A stretch of 41,864 nt of DNA, taken from positions 1-41,864 of the forward strand of contig CAUBTS010000005.1 in the NCBI GenBank assembly GCA_958438955.1, read 5' to 3'. The translations under genes were made by a program, and so were the position numbers. A model generated the notes under the pieces. That model searched no databases. It saw only the letters and a list, made by a program, of their open reading frames with translations, and was not told the DNA's origin. This document shows positions 1-8,577 of the stretch, piece after piece. Every line of letters starts with the position of its first letter. Within the stretch, counting starts at the first letter, position 1. This DNA is from an uncultured Collinsella sp. Lineage in GTDB: Bacteria > Actinomycetota > Coriobacteriia > Coriobacteriales > Coriobacteriaceae.

Positions 1-1599
1 CTATTCCCACTCGATGGTCGCGGGCGGCTTGGACGTGATGTCGTAGCACACGCGGTTGGCACCGGGGACCTCGGCAACGATGCGGCCGGAGATGCGGGCC
101 AGCACGTCGTAGGGCAGCTTGGCCCAGTCGGCGGTCATGGCATCGCTGGACTCGACGGCACGCAGGATGATCGGGCGCTGATAAGTGCGCTCGTCGCCCA
201 TAACGCCGACGGACTTAATGTCGGGCAGGACCGCGAAATACTGCCAGCAGCTGTGCTCGGAGTTGCGCTCGCCGGTCTGCTCAAACAGACGCTGGTTGTA
301 GGCGTCGAGCTCCTCGCGCACGATGGCGTCGGCGTTCTTGAGGATCTCGAGCTTCTCCTTGTCGACCGCACCGATGATGCGGATGGCAAGACCCGGGCCC
401 GGGAAGGGCTGACGGAACACGATGTGACCCGGCAGGCCGAGCGCCAGACCAAGCGCGCGGACCTCGTCCTTAAAGAAGTGGTCGAGCGGCTCGATGAGGT
501 CGAAATGCACGCCCTCGGGGAACGGGATCAGGTTGTGATGGCTCTTGATGGTGGCCGTCTTGCCGCCCGTCTTGCGAGCGCCAGACTCGATGATGTCGGG
601 GTAGATGGTGCCCTGAGCCAGGTACTTGACCGGCTTGCCATCGGTCTCGAGCTGCTGAGCAACCGCGAAGAACTCTTTCCAGAACTGCGTACCGATGATG
701 CGGCGCTTCTCCTCGGGCTCGGTCACGCCGGCCAGAAGCTCGGCATAGCGGTCCTCGGCGTGGACGTGGATAAAGTCGACGTCAAACTGCTTGGTGAAGA
801 CCTCCTCCACCTGCTCGGGCTCGCCCTTGCGCAGCAGACCGTGGTTGATGAACACGCAGGTCATCTGCTTGCCCACGGCGCGAGCGCCCAGCGCGGCCAC
901 GACGGAGGAGTCAACGCCACCGGACAGGGCCAGAATCACGCGGTCGTTGCCGACCTTCTCGCGGAACTCGGCCGTCATGGTCTCGACCAGGTTGTCCATG
1001 CTCCAGTTGGGCTCCAGGCCGCAGATCTCAAACAGGAAGTTGCTCAGCAGCTGCTGACCGTACTCGGAGTGCTTGACCTCGGGGTGGAACTGCGTGGTGA
1101 AGATCTTGCGCTCGGGGCACTCCATGGCGGCAACCGGGCACACGTCGGTGCTGGCGGTAACGGTAAAGCCCTCGGGCACCTCGGAAACGGCGTCGCGGTG
1201 GCTCATCCACACGGTCTGCTCCATAGGCGTGGAGTTAAAGAGCTTGGCGCCGGCCGTGCGCGTGATGGTGGCGCGGCCGTACTCGCCCACCTCGGAGTGA
1301 CCGACCTTGCCGCCGAGCGTCACAGCCGTGATCTGATGGCCGTAGCAAAAGCCCAGGACGGGAAGGCCCAGGTCAAAGATGGCGGGATCGATAGACGGAG
1401 CGTCCTCGGCATACACGGAAGCCGGGCCGCCGGAAAGGATGAGCGCAGAGGCGTTCATCTCGCGAATCTCGTCGGCCGAGATGTCGCAGGGGACGATCTC
1501 GGAATACACGTTGAGGTCGCGGACGCGACGGGCAATGAGCTGACCGTACTGCGCACCAAAGTCGAGTACGAGGACCTTTGCGGAAGCCTTTTGATCCAT
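1..1599 (-). CDS. guaA: GMP synthase (glutamine-hydrolysing)
   Basis: Converts XMP to GMP using glutamine amide nitrogen and ATP in the cytoplasm; last step of guanine nucleotide synthesis. At 532 residues it has the full usual length. The N-terminal class I glutamine amidotransferase shows the nucleophile motif GFCYGHQ and the partner FHPEVKHSEYG. The ATP-pyrophosphatase domain starts with the P-loop LALSGGVDSSVVA, and the C-terminal dimerisation domain ends in TIEWE. The start at 1599 is preferred over an in-frame ATG 12 codons upstream because a purine-rich site (AGAGGGGG) lies just before MDQKAS. The stop codon is complete at the window edge. It is divergent from ansA. Confidence 0.97.
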   Translation of the reverse strand: MDQKASAKVLVLDFGAQYGQLIARRVRDLNVYSEIVPCDISADEIREMNASALILSGGPASVYAEDAPSIDPAIFDLGLPVLGFCYGHQITAVTLGGKVGHSEVGEYGRATITRTAGAKLFNSTPMEQTVWMSHRDAVSEVPEGFTVTASTDVCPVAAMECPERKIFTTQFHPEVKHSEYGQQLLSNFLFEICGLEPNWSMDNLVETMTAEFREKVGNDRVILALSGGVDSSVVAALGARAVGKQMTCVFINHGLLRKGEPEQVEEVFTKQFDVDFIHVHAEDRYAELLAGVTEPEEKRRIIGTQFWKEFFAVAQQLETDGKPVKYLAQGTIYPDIIESGARKTGGKTATIKSHHNLIPFPEGVHFDLIEPLDHFFKDEVRALGLALGLPGHIVFRQPFPGPGLAIRIIGAVDKEKLEILKNADAIVREELDAYNQRLFEQTGERNSEHSCWQYFAVLPDIKSVGVMGDERTYQRPIILRAVESSDAMTADWAKLPYDVLARISGRIVAEVPGANRVCYDITSKPPATIEWE

Positions 1600-1762
1600 G
1601 GTTCCCCCTCTTGTTGGCGGGGAGCCGGTGCCCACCCGCGTGAATGAACGAAAATAACCTCCATAGTGTACACGTTATATGGGGTTTCTCGTCCCTCGCA
1701 GCCATCAGCGCACGGCAAACGCACGACCTGGGCCCCTATTTGACGGCAATTGAAGTGTTACC

Positions 1763-1789
1763 AAACGTTACAGATGATGTAAAACGTTT
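1763..1789. promoter_or_regulatory. Imperfect palindrome upstream of ansA
   Basis: AAACGTTACA and TGTAAAACGTTT flank a GATGA spacer, forming an inverted repeat with one extra base in the right arm. It lies about 80 bp before the ansA start in the guaA-ansA divergent region. This looks like a dimeric repressor or activator site; the regulator is unknown. Confidence 0.4.
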
Positions 1790-1866
1790 GAACATTGGAC
1801 GCCCTGTGCCACAATACTGCCGAACGACTCCGCCTCTGGGGCGGCAAACACGATAGGAATACCAGC

Positions 1867-2880
1867 ATGAAGCGCATCCTTCTCATCGCCACGGGCGGCA
1901 CCATCGCATCGACCGAGGACGGCAACGGCCTCTCCCCCGCCCTGACCGGTGAGGAGCTCGCCCAGAGCGTCCCCGAGATCTCGGGCCTCTGCGAGCTCGA
2001 CGTCGTGCAGCCCATGAACATCGACAGCACCAATATGCGACCCAGCGACTGGATGCGCATCCGCGACGTCATCGTCGAGGGTTATGCCGACCACGACGGC
2101 TTCGTGATTCTGCACGGCACCGACACCATGAGCTACACCGCGGCGGCGCTTTCCTATCTGATTCAGGACAGCCCCAAGCCCATCGTGCTCACAGGCTCGC
2201 AAAAGCCCATGGGCAACCCCTTTACCGACGCCAAGCTCAATCTGTACCAGAGCCTGCTCTATGCGCTCGACGAGCATTCGCACGATGTGTCGATTGTGTT
2301 TGGTGGCGTCGCCATTGCCGGCACGCGCGCCCGCAAGCAGCGCACCATGAGCTTTAACGCGTTCATTAGCGTCAACTATCCGCCCATCGCCTATATCCGC
2401 AACGACCGCATCGTGCGCAACGGGCTTCACGGCACTCGTCAGGGCGAAAACCCGGTGCGTTTCTACGACAGCATCGATCCGCGCGTATTTGTACTTAAGC
2501 TTACGCCCGGCGTAAACCCGGGCATCCTCGACGCCCTTGCCGATAGCTACGATGCTGTAATCCTGGAGACCTTTGGCATTGGCGGTATTCCCGAGTTTGG
2601 CGAGTCCGGCGAGTCATTCCAGGAGGCGATTTTCCGCTGGGTCGATTCGGGTCGCACCGTCGTTATGACCACGCAGGTCCCCGAAGAGGGCCTTGACCTT
2701 GGTGTTTATGAGGTCGGCCGTGCCTACGCCGATCACCCGGGTATTTTGCGCGGCGACGATATGACCACCGAGACACTCGTGGCCAAAACCATGTGGGCGC
2801 TCGGCCAGTCACGTGATGCGTCAGAAATTCAGCGCCTGTTCTACAGCCAAGTCAACCACGACCGCATCCCGATGGCGTAA
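1867..2880 (+). CDS. ansA: L-asparaginase, type I (cytoplasmic)
   Basis: Hydrolyses asparagine to aspartate and ammonia. The protein is 337 residues, the length of the AnsA type I family, and has no signal peptide, so it is expected in the cytoplasm. The first catalytic threonine sits in ATGGTIAST near the N-terminus, and the second catalytic triad motif HGTDTM follows near residue 85. The start at 1867 is chosen because it begins directly at the conserved MKRILLIATGGTIAS and has an AGGAA site upstream; an in-frame ATG 24 codons earlier lies in noncoding-looking sequence. It is divergent from guaA and converges on the small regulator at 2903 with a 22-bp gap. Confidence 0.93.
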   Translation: MKRILLIATGGTIASTEDGNGLSPALTGEELAQSVPEISGLCELDVVQPMNIDSTNMRPSDWMRIRDVIVEGYADHDGFVILHGTDTMSYTAAALSYLIQDSPKPIVLTGSQKPMGNPFTDAKLNLYQSLLYALDEHSHDVSIVFGGVAIAGTRARKQRTMSFNAFISVNYPPIAYIRNDRIVRNGLHGTRQGENPVRFYDSIDPRVFVLKLTPGVNPGILDALADSYDAVILETFGIGGIPEFGESGESFQEAIFRWVDSGRTVVMTTQVPEEGLDLGVYEVGRAYADHPGILRGDDMTTETLVAKTMWALGQSRDASEIQRLFYSQVNHDRIPMA

Positions 2881-2902
2881 TTCGGTTGTCGACGGGTATC
2901 CC

Positions 2903-3121
2903 CTATTCGATACCCTCGAGAAGTTCTGACACCGTCATGCCGAGTGCGGGCGCGATCTTAAATAGAACCCTGAGCGTGAAATTTGCCGTCCCACCTTCGA
3001 TTCGGTCGAGGTAGGGTCGGCTGATTCCTGTCGCCACACAAAAATCAACCTTGGAGATACCAAGGTCCCTGCGTGTCTCTTCGACCCGCCTGCCAAGAAT
3101 CTGTTTCGCACGTTCGTCCAT
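2903..3121 (-). CDS. Small Xre-family HTH transcriptional regulator
   Basis: A 72-residue protein that is essentially one helix-turn-helix domain of the Cro/C1 (Xre) type: GISKVDFCVATGISRPYLDRIEGG covers the two recognition helices, followed by the typical tail ALGMTVSELL. There is no second domain, so it probably acts as a dimeric DNA binder. It is divergent from the unknown gene at 3197, with a perfect 24-bp palindrome between them, which suggests autoregulation. No strong ribosome site is visible before its ATG. Such small Xre proteins are often antitoxins or phage-type repressors; neither is shown here. Confidence 0.85.
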   Translation of the reverse strand: MDERAKQILGRRVEETRRDLGISKVDFCVATGISRPYLDRIEGGTANFTLRVLFKIAPALGMTVSELLEGIE

Positions 3122-3149
3122 GCAGCGAGTTTGAAATGGAGCCGAACAT

Positions 3150-3173
3150 AAACGTAAACTATAGTTTACGTTT
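3150..3173. promoter_or_regulatory. Perfect 24-bp palindromic operator
   Basis: The half-site AAACGTAAACTA is followed immediately by its exact reverse complement TAGTTTACGTTT. It lies 28 bp from the Xre start and 23 bp from the divergent gene start. The centre ACTATAGT can supply a TATAGT -10 box on either strand, so a bound dimer would block both promoters. Confidence 0.7.
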
Positions 3174-3196
3174 TGCCGAATACACAGGAGTTTTCT

Positions 3197-3586
3197 ATGT
3201 CGGGTTCTTCGGTCCGCATGTACCGAGCCACGCTTCGCACAAACAGCGCGCCGCCCAAGCTCGTCGTCGTTGAAGCAGAATGCCTTTCGCCCGATGAGCG
3301 CACAGCATTTGCATTGCTATCAAGTCGCGTTGCCGCCGTTCTGGTCCCTTGCCCGGCGCAAGGTGAACTTGCCATCCAATGCCAAGCGCACAGCTGCTCG
3401 CTCAATCAGGCTGCCGTAATCGCAACCAGCCAACACGGTCTGCCCCTTCTCCTGGAAGCCGGTATCGCACTTGCCCTTCGCGGCGCCGGATACGAAAACG
3501 AGGCCGCCGCCGACATGGTCTTTAAACCACGATCGAGCGGCGGCCTCGCAGCAGCCATTGAATATGCGTGCAGGCTCGTTGCCTAA
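3197..3586 (+). CDS. Hypothetical protein, 129 aa
   Basis: I do not recognise this protein. It begins MSGSSVRMYRATLR at an ATG with ACAGGAG seven bases upstream; a TTG 24 bases earlier lies inside the palindromic operator and is less likely. It has no signal peptide. One hydrophobic stretch (LLLEAGIALALRG) in the second half is too short and glycine-rich to be a sure membrane helix. Four cysteines (CLS, CPAQ, CQAHSC) are in the middle. It is controlled from the region shared with the Xre gene, so the pair may be a two-gene module such as regulator plus effector. Function unknown. Confidence 0.6.
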   Translation: MSGSSVRMYRATLRTNSAPPKLVVVEAECLSPDERTAFALLSSRVAAVLVPCPAQGELAIQCQAHSCSLNQAAVIATSQHGLPLLLEAGIALALRGAGYENEAAADMVFKPRSSGGLAAAIEYACRLVA

Positions 3587-3595
3587 AAGGACAAG

Positions 3596-3979
3596 CTAGA
3601 AACCAAAGCCAAAGCCCGTTCCAGTAATCGCCGAATACATAAAGTAGACGTTGATTACGTTGAGGAACACGCCCGTGATGCAGCCGTTGCGCAGGTAGCG
3701 CTCGCACGCAAGACGTGCCATCACAGCGGAGTCCTCGTTGTTCTTTGCCTGGCGTCCCGCCGTAAAGTACGTCGCCACGCTCAGCAGCAGGTTGAGCACC
3801 GGCAGTGCCAGCAGCTCGTAGCTCTTACCCCAGCGCGTCACCTCGCCGGCTGCGTTAAACTTCGTTGCCACCTCGGGGCCAATGTTGGGGATAACACACG
3901 CTGCAACCACCAGCGGAATCACCGCAAGTACGAGCAGCGCAATACCCATGTAGCCAGCTTTTTTGCCATATTTAAACAT
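3596..3979 (-). CDS. DUF1648-type membrane protein
   Basis: A 127-residue protein with three predicted membrane helices (about residues 10-32, 53-73 and 97-117). The segment IPNIGPEVATKFNAAGEVTR followed by WGKSYELLALP, residues 30-60, matches the DUF1648 signature found at the start of SdpI-like immunity proteins and related small membrane proteins. The C-terminal half of SdpI is missing, so an immunity role is not implied. It starts 11 bp after the stop of ychF on the same strand and is probably cotranscribed. It ends GFGFGF and converges with the unknown gene at 3197. Confidence 0.7.
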   Translation of the reverse strand: MFKYGKKAGYMGIALLVLAVIPLVVAACVIPNIGPEVATKFNAAGEVTRWGKSYELLALPVLNLLLSVATYFTAGRQAKNNEDSAVMARLACERYLRNGCITGVFLNVINVYFMYSAITGTGFGFGF

Positions 3980-3990
3980 ATGCGTCGTCC

Positions 3991-5067
3991 TTACACGTTA
4001 AAGCGGAAGTGCACGACGTCGCCATCGGCCATGACATAGTCCTTGCCCTCAATACGCAGCTTGCCGGCGGCCTTGGCGCCCTGCTCGCCGCCGAGCTCGA
4101 TGTAGTCGTCATAGCCAATAACCTCGGCCTTAATAAAGCCGCGCTCAAAGTCGGTGTGGATAACGCCGGCGGCCTGCGGGGCGGTCGCGCCCTGACGAAC
4201 CGTCCAGGCCTTGACCTCCATCTCGCCAGCCGTAAAGAACGACTGCAGGCCGAGCAGCTTATAGGCCGCCTGCGCGAGCACGTCCAGGCCGGGCTGCTCC
4301 AGGCCCAGGCTCTCCAGGTAGTCGACAGCGTCCTCGGGATCGAGCTCGGAGAGCTCGGCCTCAATCTTGGCGCAGATCGGCAGCGGCTTGACGCCATCGA
4401 TGGGCGCCAGGTCCTCGTTGAGCATATCCTCGTCCACGTTGGCCACATACAGGATGGGCTTCATAGTGAGCAGGAACAGGCCCTTGGCGGCGGCACGCTC
4501 CTCGTCGGTCATCTCCATGGACGCGGCGCGCTTGCCTTCGTTGAGCCAGGCAAGCAGGCGCTTGGCGACCTCAAACTTGGGCATGAGCTCCTTGTCGCGC
4601 TTGGCCTCCTTCTCGAGCTTAGGCAGCTGCTTCTCGAGCGTGCCCATATCGGCCAGGATGAGCTCGGTCATGATGGTGTCGGCATCGCCGGCGGGATCGA
4701 CGAACTCGCCCGTGCGGCCCACCTCACGCATGACGTTGGGGTCCTTAAAGTAGCGCACGACCTCGCAGATGGCATCGGTCTCGCGAATGTTGGCCAAGAA
4801 CTGGTTGCCCAGGCCCTCGCCCTCGTTGGCACCCTTCACCAGGCCAGCGATGTCGACAAACTCGACCGTAGCCGGCACAATGCGGCCCGGGTTGACGATG
4901 TCGGCAAGCTTTTGCAGGCGGCTATCGGGCACATCGACGATACCCACGTTGGGGTCGATCGTGGCAAACGGGTAGTTGGCGGCAAGGCCGGTCTTTTTGG
5001 TAAGCGCGGTGAACAGCGTCGACTTGCCCACGTTGGGCAGGCCCACGATACCGATGGAAAGGGACAC
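3991..5067 (-). CDS. ychF: Ribosome-binding ATPase YchF (OLA1 type)
   Basis: Universally conserved P-loop NTPase of the Obg family that prefers ATP and associates with ribosomes. The 358-residue protein begins SLSIGIVGLPNVGKSTLFTA (G1), has the G3 region DIAGLV, the altered G4 NVDE region (YVANVDED), a central coiled segment, and a C-terminal TGS domain ending FRFNV. A GTG start at 5067 is chosen: it directly precedes the conserved N-terminus and has AAAAGGAG seven bases upstream. The open frame continues 91 codons further upstream, but that part is not family-like. The minus strand carries TATACT at 5105-5110, a likely -10 box. Confidence 0.95.
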   Translation of the reverse strand: MSLSIGIVGLPNVGKSTLFTALTKKTGLAANYPFATIDPNVGIVDVPDSRLQKLADIVNPGRIVPATVEFVDIAGLVKGANEGEGLGNQFLANIRETDAICEVVRYFKDPNVMREVGRTGEFVDPAGDADTIMTELILADMGTLEKQLPKLEKEAKRDKELMPKFEVAKRLLAWLNEGKRAASMEMTDEERAAAKGLFLLTMKPILYVANVDEDMLNEDLAPIDGVKPLPICAKIEAELSELDPEDAVDYLESLGLEQPGLDVLAQAAYKLLGLQSFFTAGEMEVKAWTVRQGATAPQAAGVIHTDFERGFIKAEVIGYDDYIELGGEQGAKAAGKLRIEGKDYVMADGDVVHFRFNV

Positions 5068-5110
5068 GACAGCTCCTTTTGATACAGGTACTTCAAACTG
5101 TATAAGTATA

Positions 5111-5154
5111 GCGCCGCCGCAGCATCCGGGCGAATCCGGACACCGCGGCGGCGC
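5111..5154 (-). terminator. Stem-loop after the GH4 gene
   Basis: GCGCCGCCGC pairs with GCGGCGGCGC (10 bp), with an inner TCCGG/CCGGA stem. It lies between the end of the GH4 gene and ychF. There is no true U-run on the minus strand (only TATACTTATAC), so it may be a weak terminator. Confidence 0.5.
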
Positions 5155-5194
5155 AAATGAAGCAGAGATGCGTGAGAGTTCGAGACGGCAGTCC

Positions 5195-6538
5195 TTACTT
5201 AAGCTCGGGCCAGAAATCCTTGTTGGCCTCGATGAGCTCGTCCAGGATCTGCTTGGCAACGCTCGCCGAAGGAATGGTCTTGGAGAGCGTGAGTGCCTGC
5301 CAGAGCTTCTGGTAGCTGCCCTCGACCCAAGCCTGGACAACGAGCTTCTCGACGGAAACCTGCTGCTCCATCAGGCCCTTCTGGAACTGCGGAATCGGGC
5401 CCTGGCAGATCTTCTCAAAGCCGTTGGAACCGACGATGCAAGGCACCTCGACCATGGCCGTCGGGTCGAAGTTGGGCACAGCGCCATCGTTGGGGACGAT
5501 CAGCAGGAAGCGCTCGAGCGTGTTCTCGGCCAGCGCGCAGGCAAGGTCGACGATGTAGTTGGCGTGTACGTCGGGCTCAAAGCCGCCGTCCTTGGCAGTA
5601 CCCTTGGCGATGATGTCGCGGCAAGCGCCAAAGACCTTCTTCTCGCGGCCGTCCATAACCTCATTGGCGCGAGTGTAGTTGGGGTCAGACGTCTCGACAA
5701 CATAGTCCGGGTACAGGTAGTACTTGAGGTAGGTGTTGGGAATCGTCTCGGGATCGACAGCATAGACATCCTTGGCCTTGCCGAAGGTGTGAATCCAGCT
5801 CTCCTCGACGTGCTGCTCCTTACCGGCCTCGTGCTCAATGCCGTCCAAGTAGCCGTTCTTTGCCATGTGCTCCTTGATCTGCGGCATGAGGTCGTTACCC
5901 TCCTTGTCGTAGATCTTGCTCCACCAACCAAAGTGGTTGAGGCCGTAGTAGCTATACTGCAGCTCGCGACGATCCTTGATGCCGCACATACGGCTCATCT
6001 TATCCATGAGGTCGATCGGCATGTCGCAGATGTTGATGATGCGGCTGTTGGGGCGCAGCACACGGCAGGCCTCGGCAACAATAGCTGCGGGGTTGGAGTA
6101 GTTGAGCATCCAAGCGTTGGGGCTGTACTTCTCCATGTAGTCGAGAATCTCGATGACGCCGCCGATGGAGCGCATGCCGTAGGCGATACCGCCGGCACCG
6201 CAGGTCTCCTGGCCAACGCAGCCGTACTTGAGAGGAATCTTCTCGTCGAGCTCGCGCATAGCGTACAGGCCAACGCGGATGTGAGCGAGGACGAAGTCAG
6301 TACCGGTAAAAGCGGTCTCGGGGTCGGTGGTATAGTTGAACTCAACCTCGGGAGCGTTCTCGTGGAAGTAGATCTCGCAGGCCTTTGCCACGATCTCCTG
6401 GCGCTCGGCGTTGTTGTCGTAGAAGGTCACCTTGTTGACCGGGAAGCGGTCGCGCTCCTCAAGCAGCATCAGAGCGATGCCCGGAGTGAAGGTAGAGCCA
6501 CCGCCGGCAATGGTCACGGCATAGTTTTTCTTGGACAT
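5195..6538 (-). CDS. glvA: 6-phospho-alpha-glucosidase, glycoside hydrolase family 4
   Basis: Hydrolyses 6-phosphorylated alpha-glucosides such as maltose 6'-phosphate by the NAD- and Mn-dependent GH4 mechanism. The 447-residue protein opens with the nucleotide-binding AGGGSTFTPGIALML. Cys171, Asp172 (in NICDMPI) and His202 (in GLNHFGWW) fall at the same numbers as the metal ligands and acid of the GlvA/MalH enzymes, which makes the alpha-glucoside branch likely rather than LicH or CelF. DPNYTRANEVMDGREKKVF matches the region of the catalytic tyrosine. AGGAGGA lies six bases before the ATG. It is downstream of the PTS EIICB that would deliver its substrate. Confidence 0.92.
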   Translation of the reverse strand: MSKKNYAVTIAGGGSTFTPGIALMLLEERDRFPVNKVTFYDNNAERQEIVAKACEIYFHENAPEVEFNYTTDPETAFTGTDFVLAHIRVGLYAMRELDEKIPLKYGCVGQETCGAGGIAYGMRSIGGVIEILDYMEKYSPNAWMLNYSNPAAIVAEACRVLRPNSRIINICDMPIDLMDKMSRMCGIKDRRELQYSYYGLNHFGWWSKIYDKEGNDLMPQIKEHMAKNGYLDGIEHEAGKEQHVEESWIHTFGKAKDVYAVDPETIPNTYLKYYLYPDYVVETSDPNYTRANEVMDGREKKVFGACRDIIAKGTAKDGGFEPDVHANYIVDLACALAENTLERFLLIVPNDGAVPNFDPTAMVEVPCIVGSNGFEKICQGPIPQFQKGLMEQQVSVEKLVVQAWVEGSYQKLWQALTLSKTIPSASVAKQILDELIEANKDFWPELK

Positions 6539-6635
6539 GATGTCCTCCTCATTCTGGCCGCTTGCTCAATCCATCCCCGCACGCGGCCTGTACGGTTTGG
6601 AATTGTTACCTAGAAGTGGAGTTTTTTATCTCTAG

Positions 6636-6675
6636 AATCGGCCTTGCGGTGCATACCGGCTCTGCAAGGCCGATT
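6636..6675 (-). other. Intercistronic stem-loop between EIICB and GH4 genes
   Basis: AATCGGCCTTGC and GCAAGGCCGATT form a 12-bp stem, with a second small CGGT/ACCG stem in the loop. There is no U-run after it on the minus strand. It may be an mRNA-processing or partial-termination element that sets the EIICB to GH4 expression ratio. Confidence 0.5.
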
Positions 6676-6693
6676 GTTTCGATGGACGATGGT

Positions 6694-8301
6694 TTACAGA
6701 AGACTCTCGAACTTCAGAAGACTCTCGAACTTCTCGCGAACCTGCGGGACGGTAAGGCCGATGATGACCTGGATTGACTGACCTTGGACCACCAAGCCAT
6801 GCGTACCGATCGCCTTGAAGGAAGCCTCGGGTGCAACGACGCTCTTGTCCTTGACGTTAACGCGCAGACGGGTAGCGCAGTTAGTTACATCGATGATGTT
6901 ATCCGCGCCACCGAGTAGATCAAGGATGTTCTCGGCAAGCACCAAGCGCTCATCATCTTTACTCTGGGCGACCGATTTGCCAGCAGCACCGCCCTGCTTT
7001 TGCTTGTAGTCGGCCTTGGACTTGAGCTCGACCTCAACATCGTCATCCTCGCGACCGGGGGTCTTAAAGTCGAACTTGACGATCAGGAAACGGAAGACCA
7101 CGACCCAAAGAGCGGTAAAGCACAGACCGACAAGGATGGAGATGGCGTACTGCAGACCATGTGCGGCCCAAAGGGGCAGCCAGTCCCACGAGAGCATCGA
7201 GATGATGCCGCCGTCGAAGATACCCACGACGCCAAGGAGGTTTTGAGCCATGCAGCCAAGCGCTCCGAGCACGCAGTGGACGACGAACAGGCCAGGCGCG
7301 ATGAACAGGAAGGTGAAGTCAAGCGGCTCGGTGATACCGCAAAGCATAGCGGTAAGGGTGACCGGGATCAGCAGAGCCTTGACGCGCTGCTTGCGCTCGG
7401 GTTTGGCGGTCATATAAAACGCAATGGCGACGCCAAGCGAGCCGAAGACCTTAGTCCAACCAGGGCAGGTATAGGCAGCCCAGGGTGCGGCATCCTTAAG
7501 AGCAATGCTCGGATCGGCAGCCAGTTGGGGCAGGATGTTAGCCCAAGCGGCAAAGATGCCGCCATTGACCGCCGCGTTGTCGTAATAGAACGGCGTATAG
7601 ATAAAGTGGTGAAGGCCTGTAGGAATCAGCACGCGCTCGAAGAAAGCAAAGACGCCAACGCCGAACGTACCGGCGGAAAGGATGAATCCCTGGAAGGCGG
7701 AGATAGCAGCCTGAACATGCGGCCACACCAGGCAGGCGATAAGAGCGACCGGAACCATAACGAAGAAACCGATCATATAGATGAACACGGAGCCCGAGAA
7801 CACGCCCAGCCACTCAGGGAGTTCGGTGTCGAAGTACTTGTTGTGAAGCATCGTGGCGATACCAGAAATGATAAGCGCGCCCATGATGCCCATATCAAGC
7901 GTTTTGATGCTTGCGATAGTGGCAAGACCAGTACCGCTGCCCGCCTCGACAGAGTAGTCGACCCCAAAGACAGGGCCCCACTGCCCCAAGATTGTGCTTA
8001 CAAAGTAGTTGAAGGTAAGGTAGATGGCCAAAGCCTCCATGCAGCAGCGAGCGTTCTGCTTGTTCGCGAGCGAGATTGGCAACGCTACGCAAAACAGCAA
8101 CGGCATCTGGTTAAAGAGCGTCCAACCACCCTGGAGCAGCACATTCCAGCAATCAAACCAAAGATGACCCGCTGTGGCCATCTCGCCAAAGATCGCCTCG
8201 GTGGTAAACAACGTACCCAGGCCGACAACGATTCCGGAAAATGCGAAAAGAATTGCAGGCGTGTACATTGCACCGCCGAAACGTTGTATCTTTTGCATCA
8301 T
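6694..8301 (-). CDS. PTS alpha-glucoside transporter subunit EIICB
   Basis: Membrane permease that imports and phosphorylates an alpha-glucoside. The EIIC domain (about residues 1-430) has around ten hydrophobic segments and the family motif GITEPLDFTFLFIAPGL. A charged linker (GREDDDVEVELKSKADYKQKQ) leads to an EIIB domain with the phosphorylated cysteine in DVTNCATRLRV. No EIIA domain is attached, so phosphate must come from a separate EIIA; one lies at 35349. I chose the ATG at 8301 (MMQKIQRFGG) because AGAGGGGGA precedes it; an in-frame ATG 17 codons upstream has no such site. The gene sits directly upstream of the GH4 gene and is divergent from the zinc dehydrogenase. Confidence 0.9.
   Translation of the reverse strand: MMQKIQRFGGAMYTPAILFAFSGIVVGLGTLFTTEAIFGEMATAGHLWFDCWNVLLQGGWTLFNQMPLLFCVALPISLANKQNARCCMEALAIYLTFNYFVSTILGQWGPVFGVDYSVEAGSGTGLATIASIKTLDMGIMGALIISGIATMLHNKYFDTELPEWLGVFSGSVFIYMIGFFVMVPVALIACLVWPHVQAAISAFQGFILSAGTFGVGVFAFFERVLIPTGLHHFIYTPFYYDNAAVNGGIFAAWANILPQLAADPSIALKDAAPWAAYTCPGWTKVFGSLGVAIAFYMTAKPERKQRVKALLIPVTLTAMLCGITEPLDFTFLFIAPGLFVVHCVLGALGCMAQNLLGVVGIFDGGIISMLSWDWLPLWAAHGLQYAISILVGLCFTALWVVVFRFLIVKFDFKTPGREDDDVEVELKSKADYKQKQGGAAGKSVAQSKDDERLVLAENILDLLGGADNIIDVTNCATRLRVNVKDKSVVAPEASFKAIGTHGLVVQGQSIQVIIGLTVPQVREKFESLLKFESLL
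6697..6732. repeat. 18-bp tandem duplication at the EIICB 3' end
   Basis: CAGAAGACTCTCGAACTT occurs twice in perfect tandem, just before the stop codon, so the protein ends KFESLLKFESLL. The identity of the copies suggests a recent in-frame slippage event. Confidence 0.9.
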
Positions 8302-8446
8302 GACGGGGAATCCCCCTCTCTTCATTCGGAGCGGCTGCGGTTTTGGCTTCACTCGAGACCGCAGACGCGCCGTTTGCGTGTACCTCGTGCAATAGGACGG
8401 GTGGGCCCGCTTCCCTGACTTCTTGCGCTTCCATTTTTATCATATC

Positions 8447-8462
8447 ACTTATCTAGACAAGT
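8447..8462. promoter_or_regulatory. Operator O1 (GntR/UTRA-type site) for the PTS genes
   Basis: ACTTATCTAGACAAGT is a near-perfect palindrome (core TCTAGA) about 145 bp before the EIICB start. It resembles TTGTATATACAA-type operators of sugar-responsive GntR/UTRA regulators. The regulator encoded at 9750 is the obvious candidate. A TATACT (minus strand, 8464-8469) immediately adjoins it. Confidence 0.6.
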
Positions 8463-8480
8463 TAGTATAAATACTATGGT

Positions 8481-8512
8481 CGGTAAACGGTTGATTATTT
8501 GCCGTAAACGGT
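8481..8512 (-). promoter_or_regulatory. Paired direct-repeat motif, 21-bp spacing
   Basis: Read on the minus strand, ACCGTT occurs at 8512-8507 and 8491-8486, exactly 21 bp apart, within ACCGTTTACGG and ACCGTTTACCG. The copy nearer the gene lies 16 bp upstream of TATACT at 8469-8464, the -35 position of a promoter reading toward EIICB. A related pair with the same spacing occurs at 15402-15433. Confidence 0.5.
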
Positions 8513-8577
8513 ATATGTCCAGTATTTCGCCTGCTAAATCTGACATAGCTGATGGCTGCATTATAAATTTCTTTTCT

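Noticed and set aside
3596..3979. SdpI-type toxin immunity protein
   Set aside because: Only the short DUF1648 part is present; the SdpI C-terminal domain and any toxin partner are absent.
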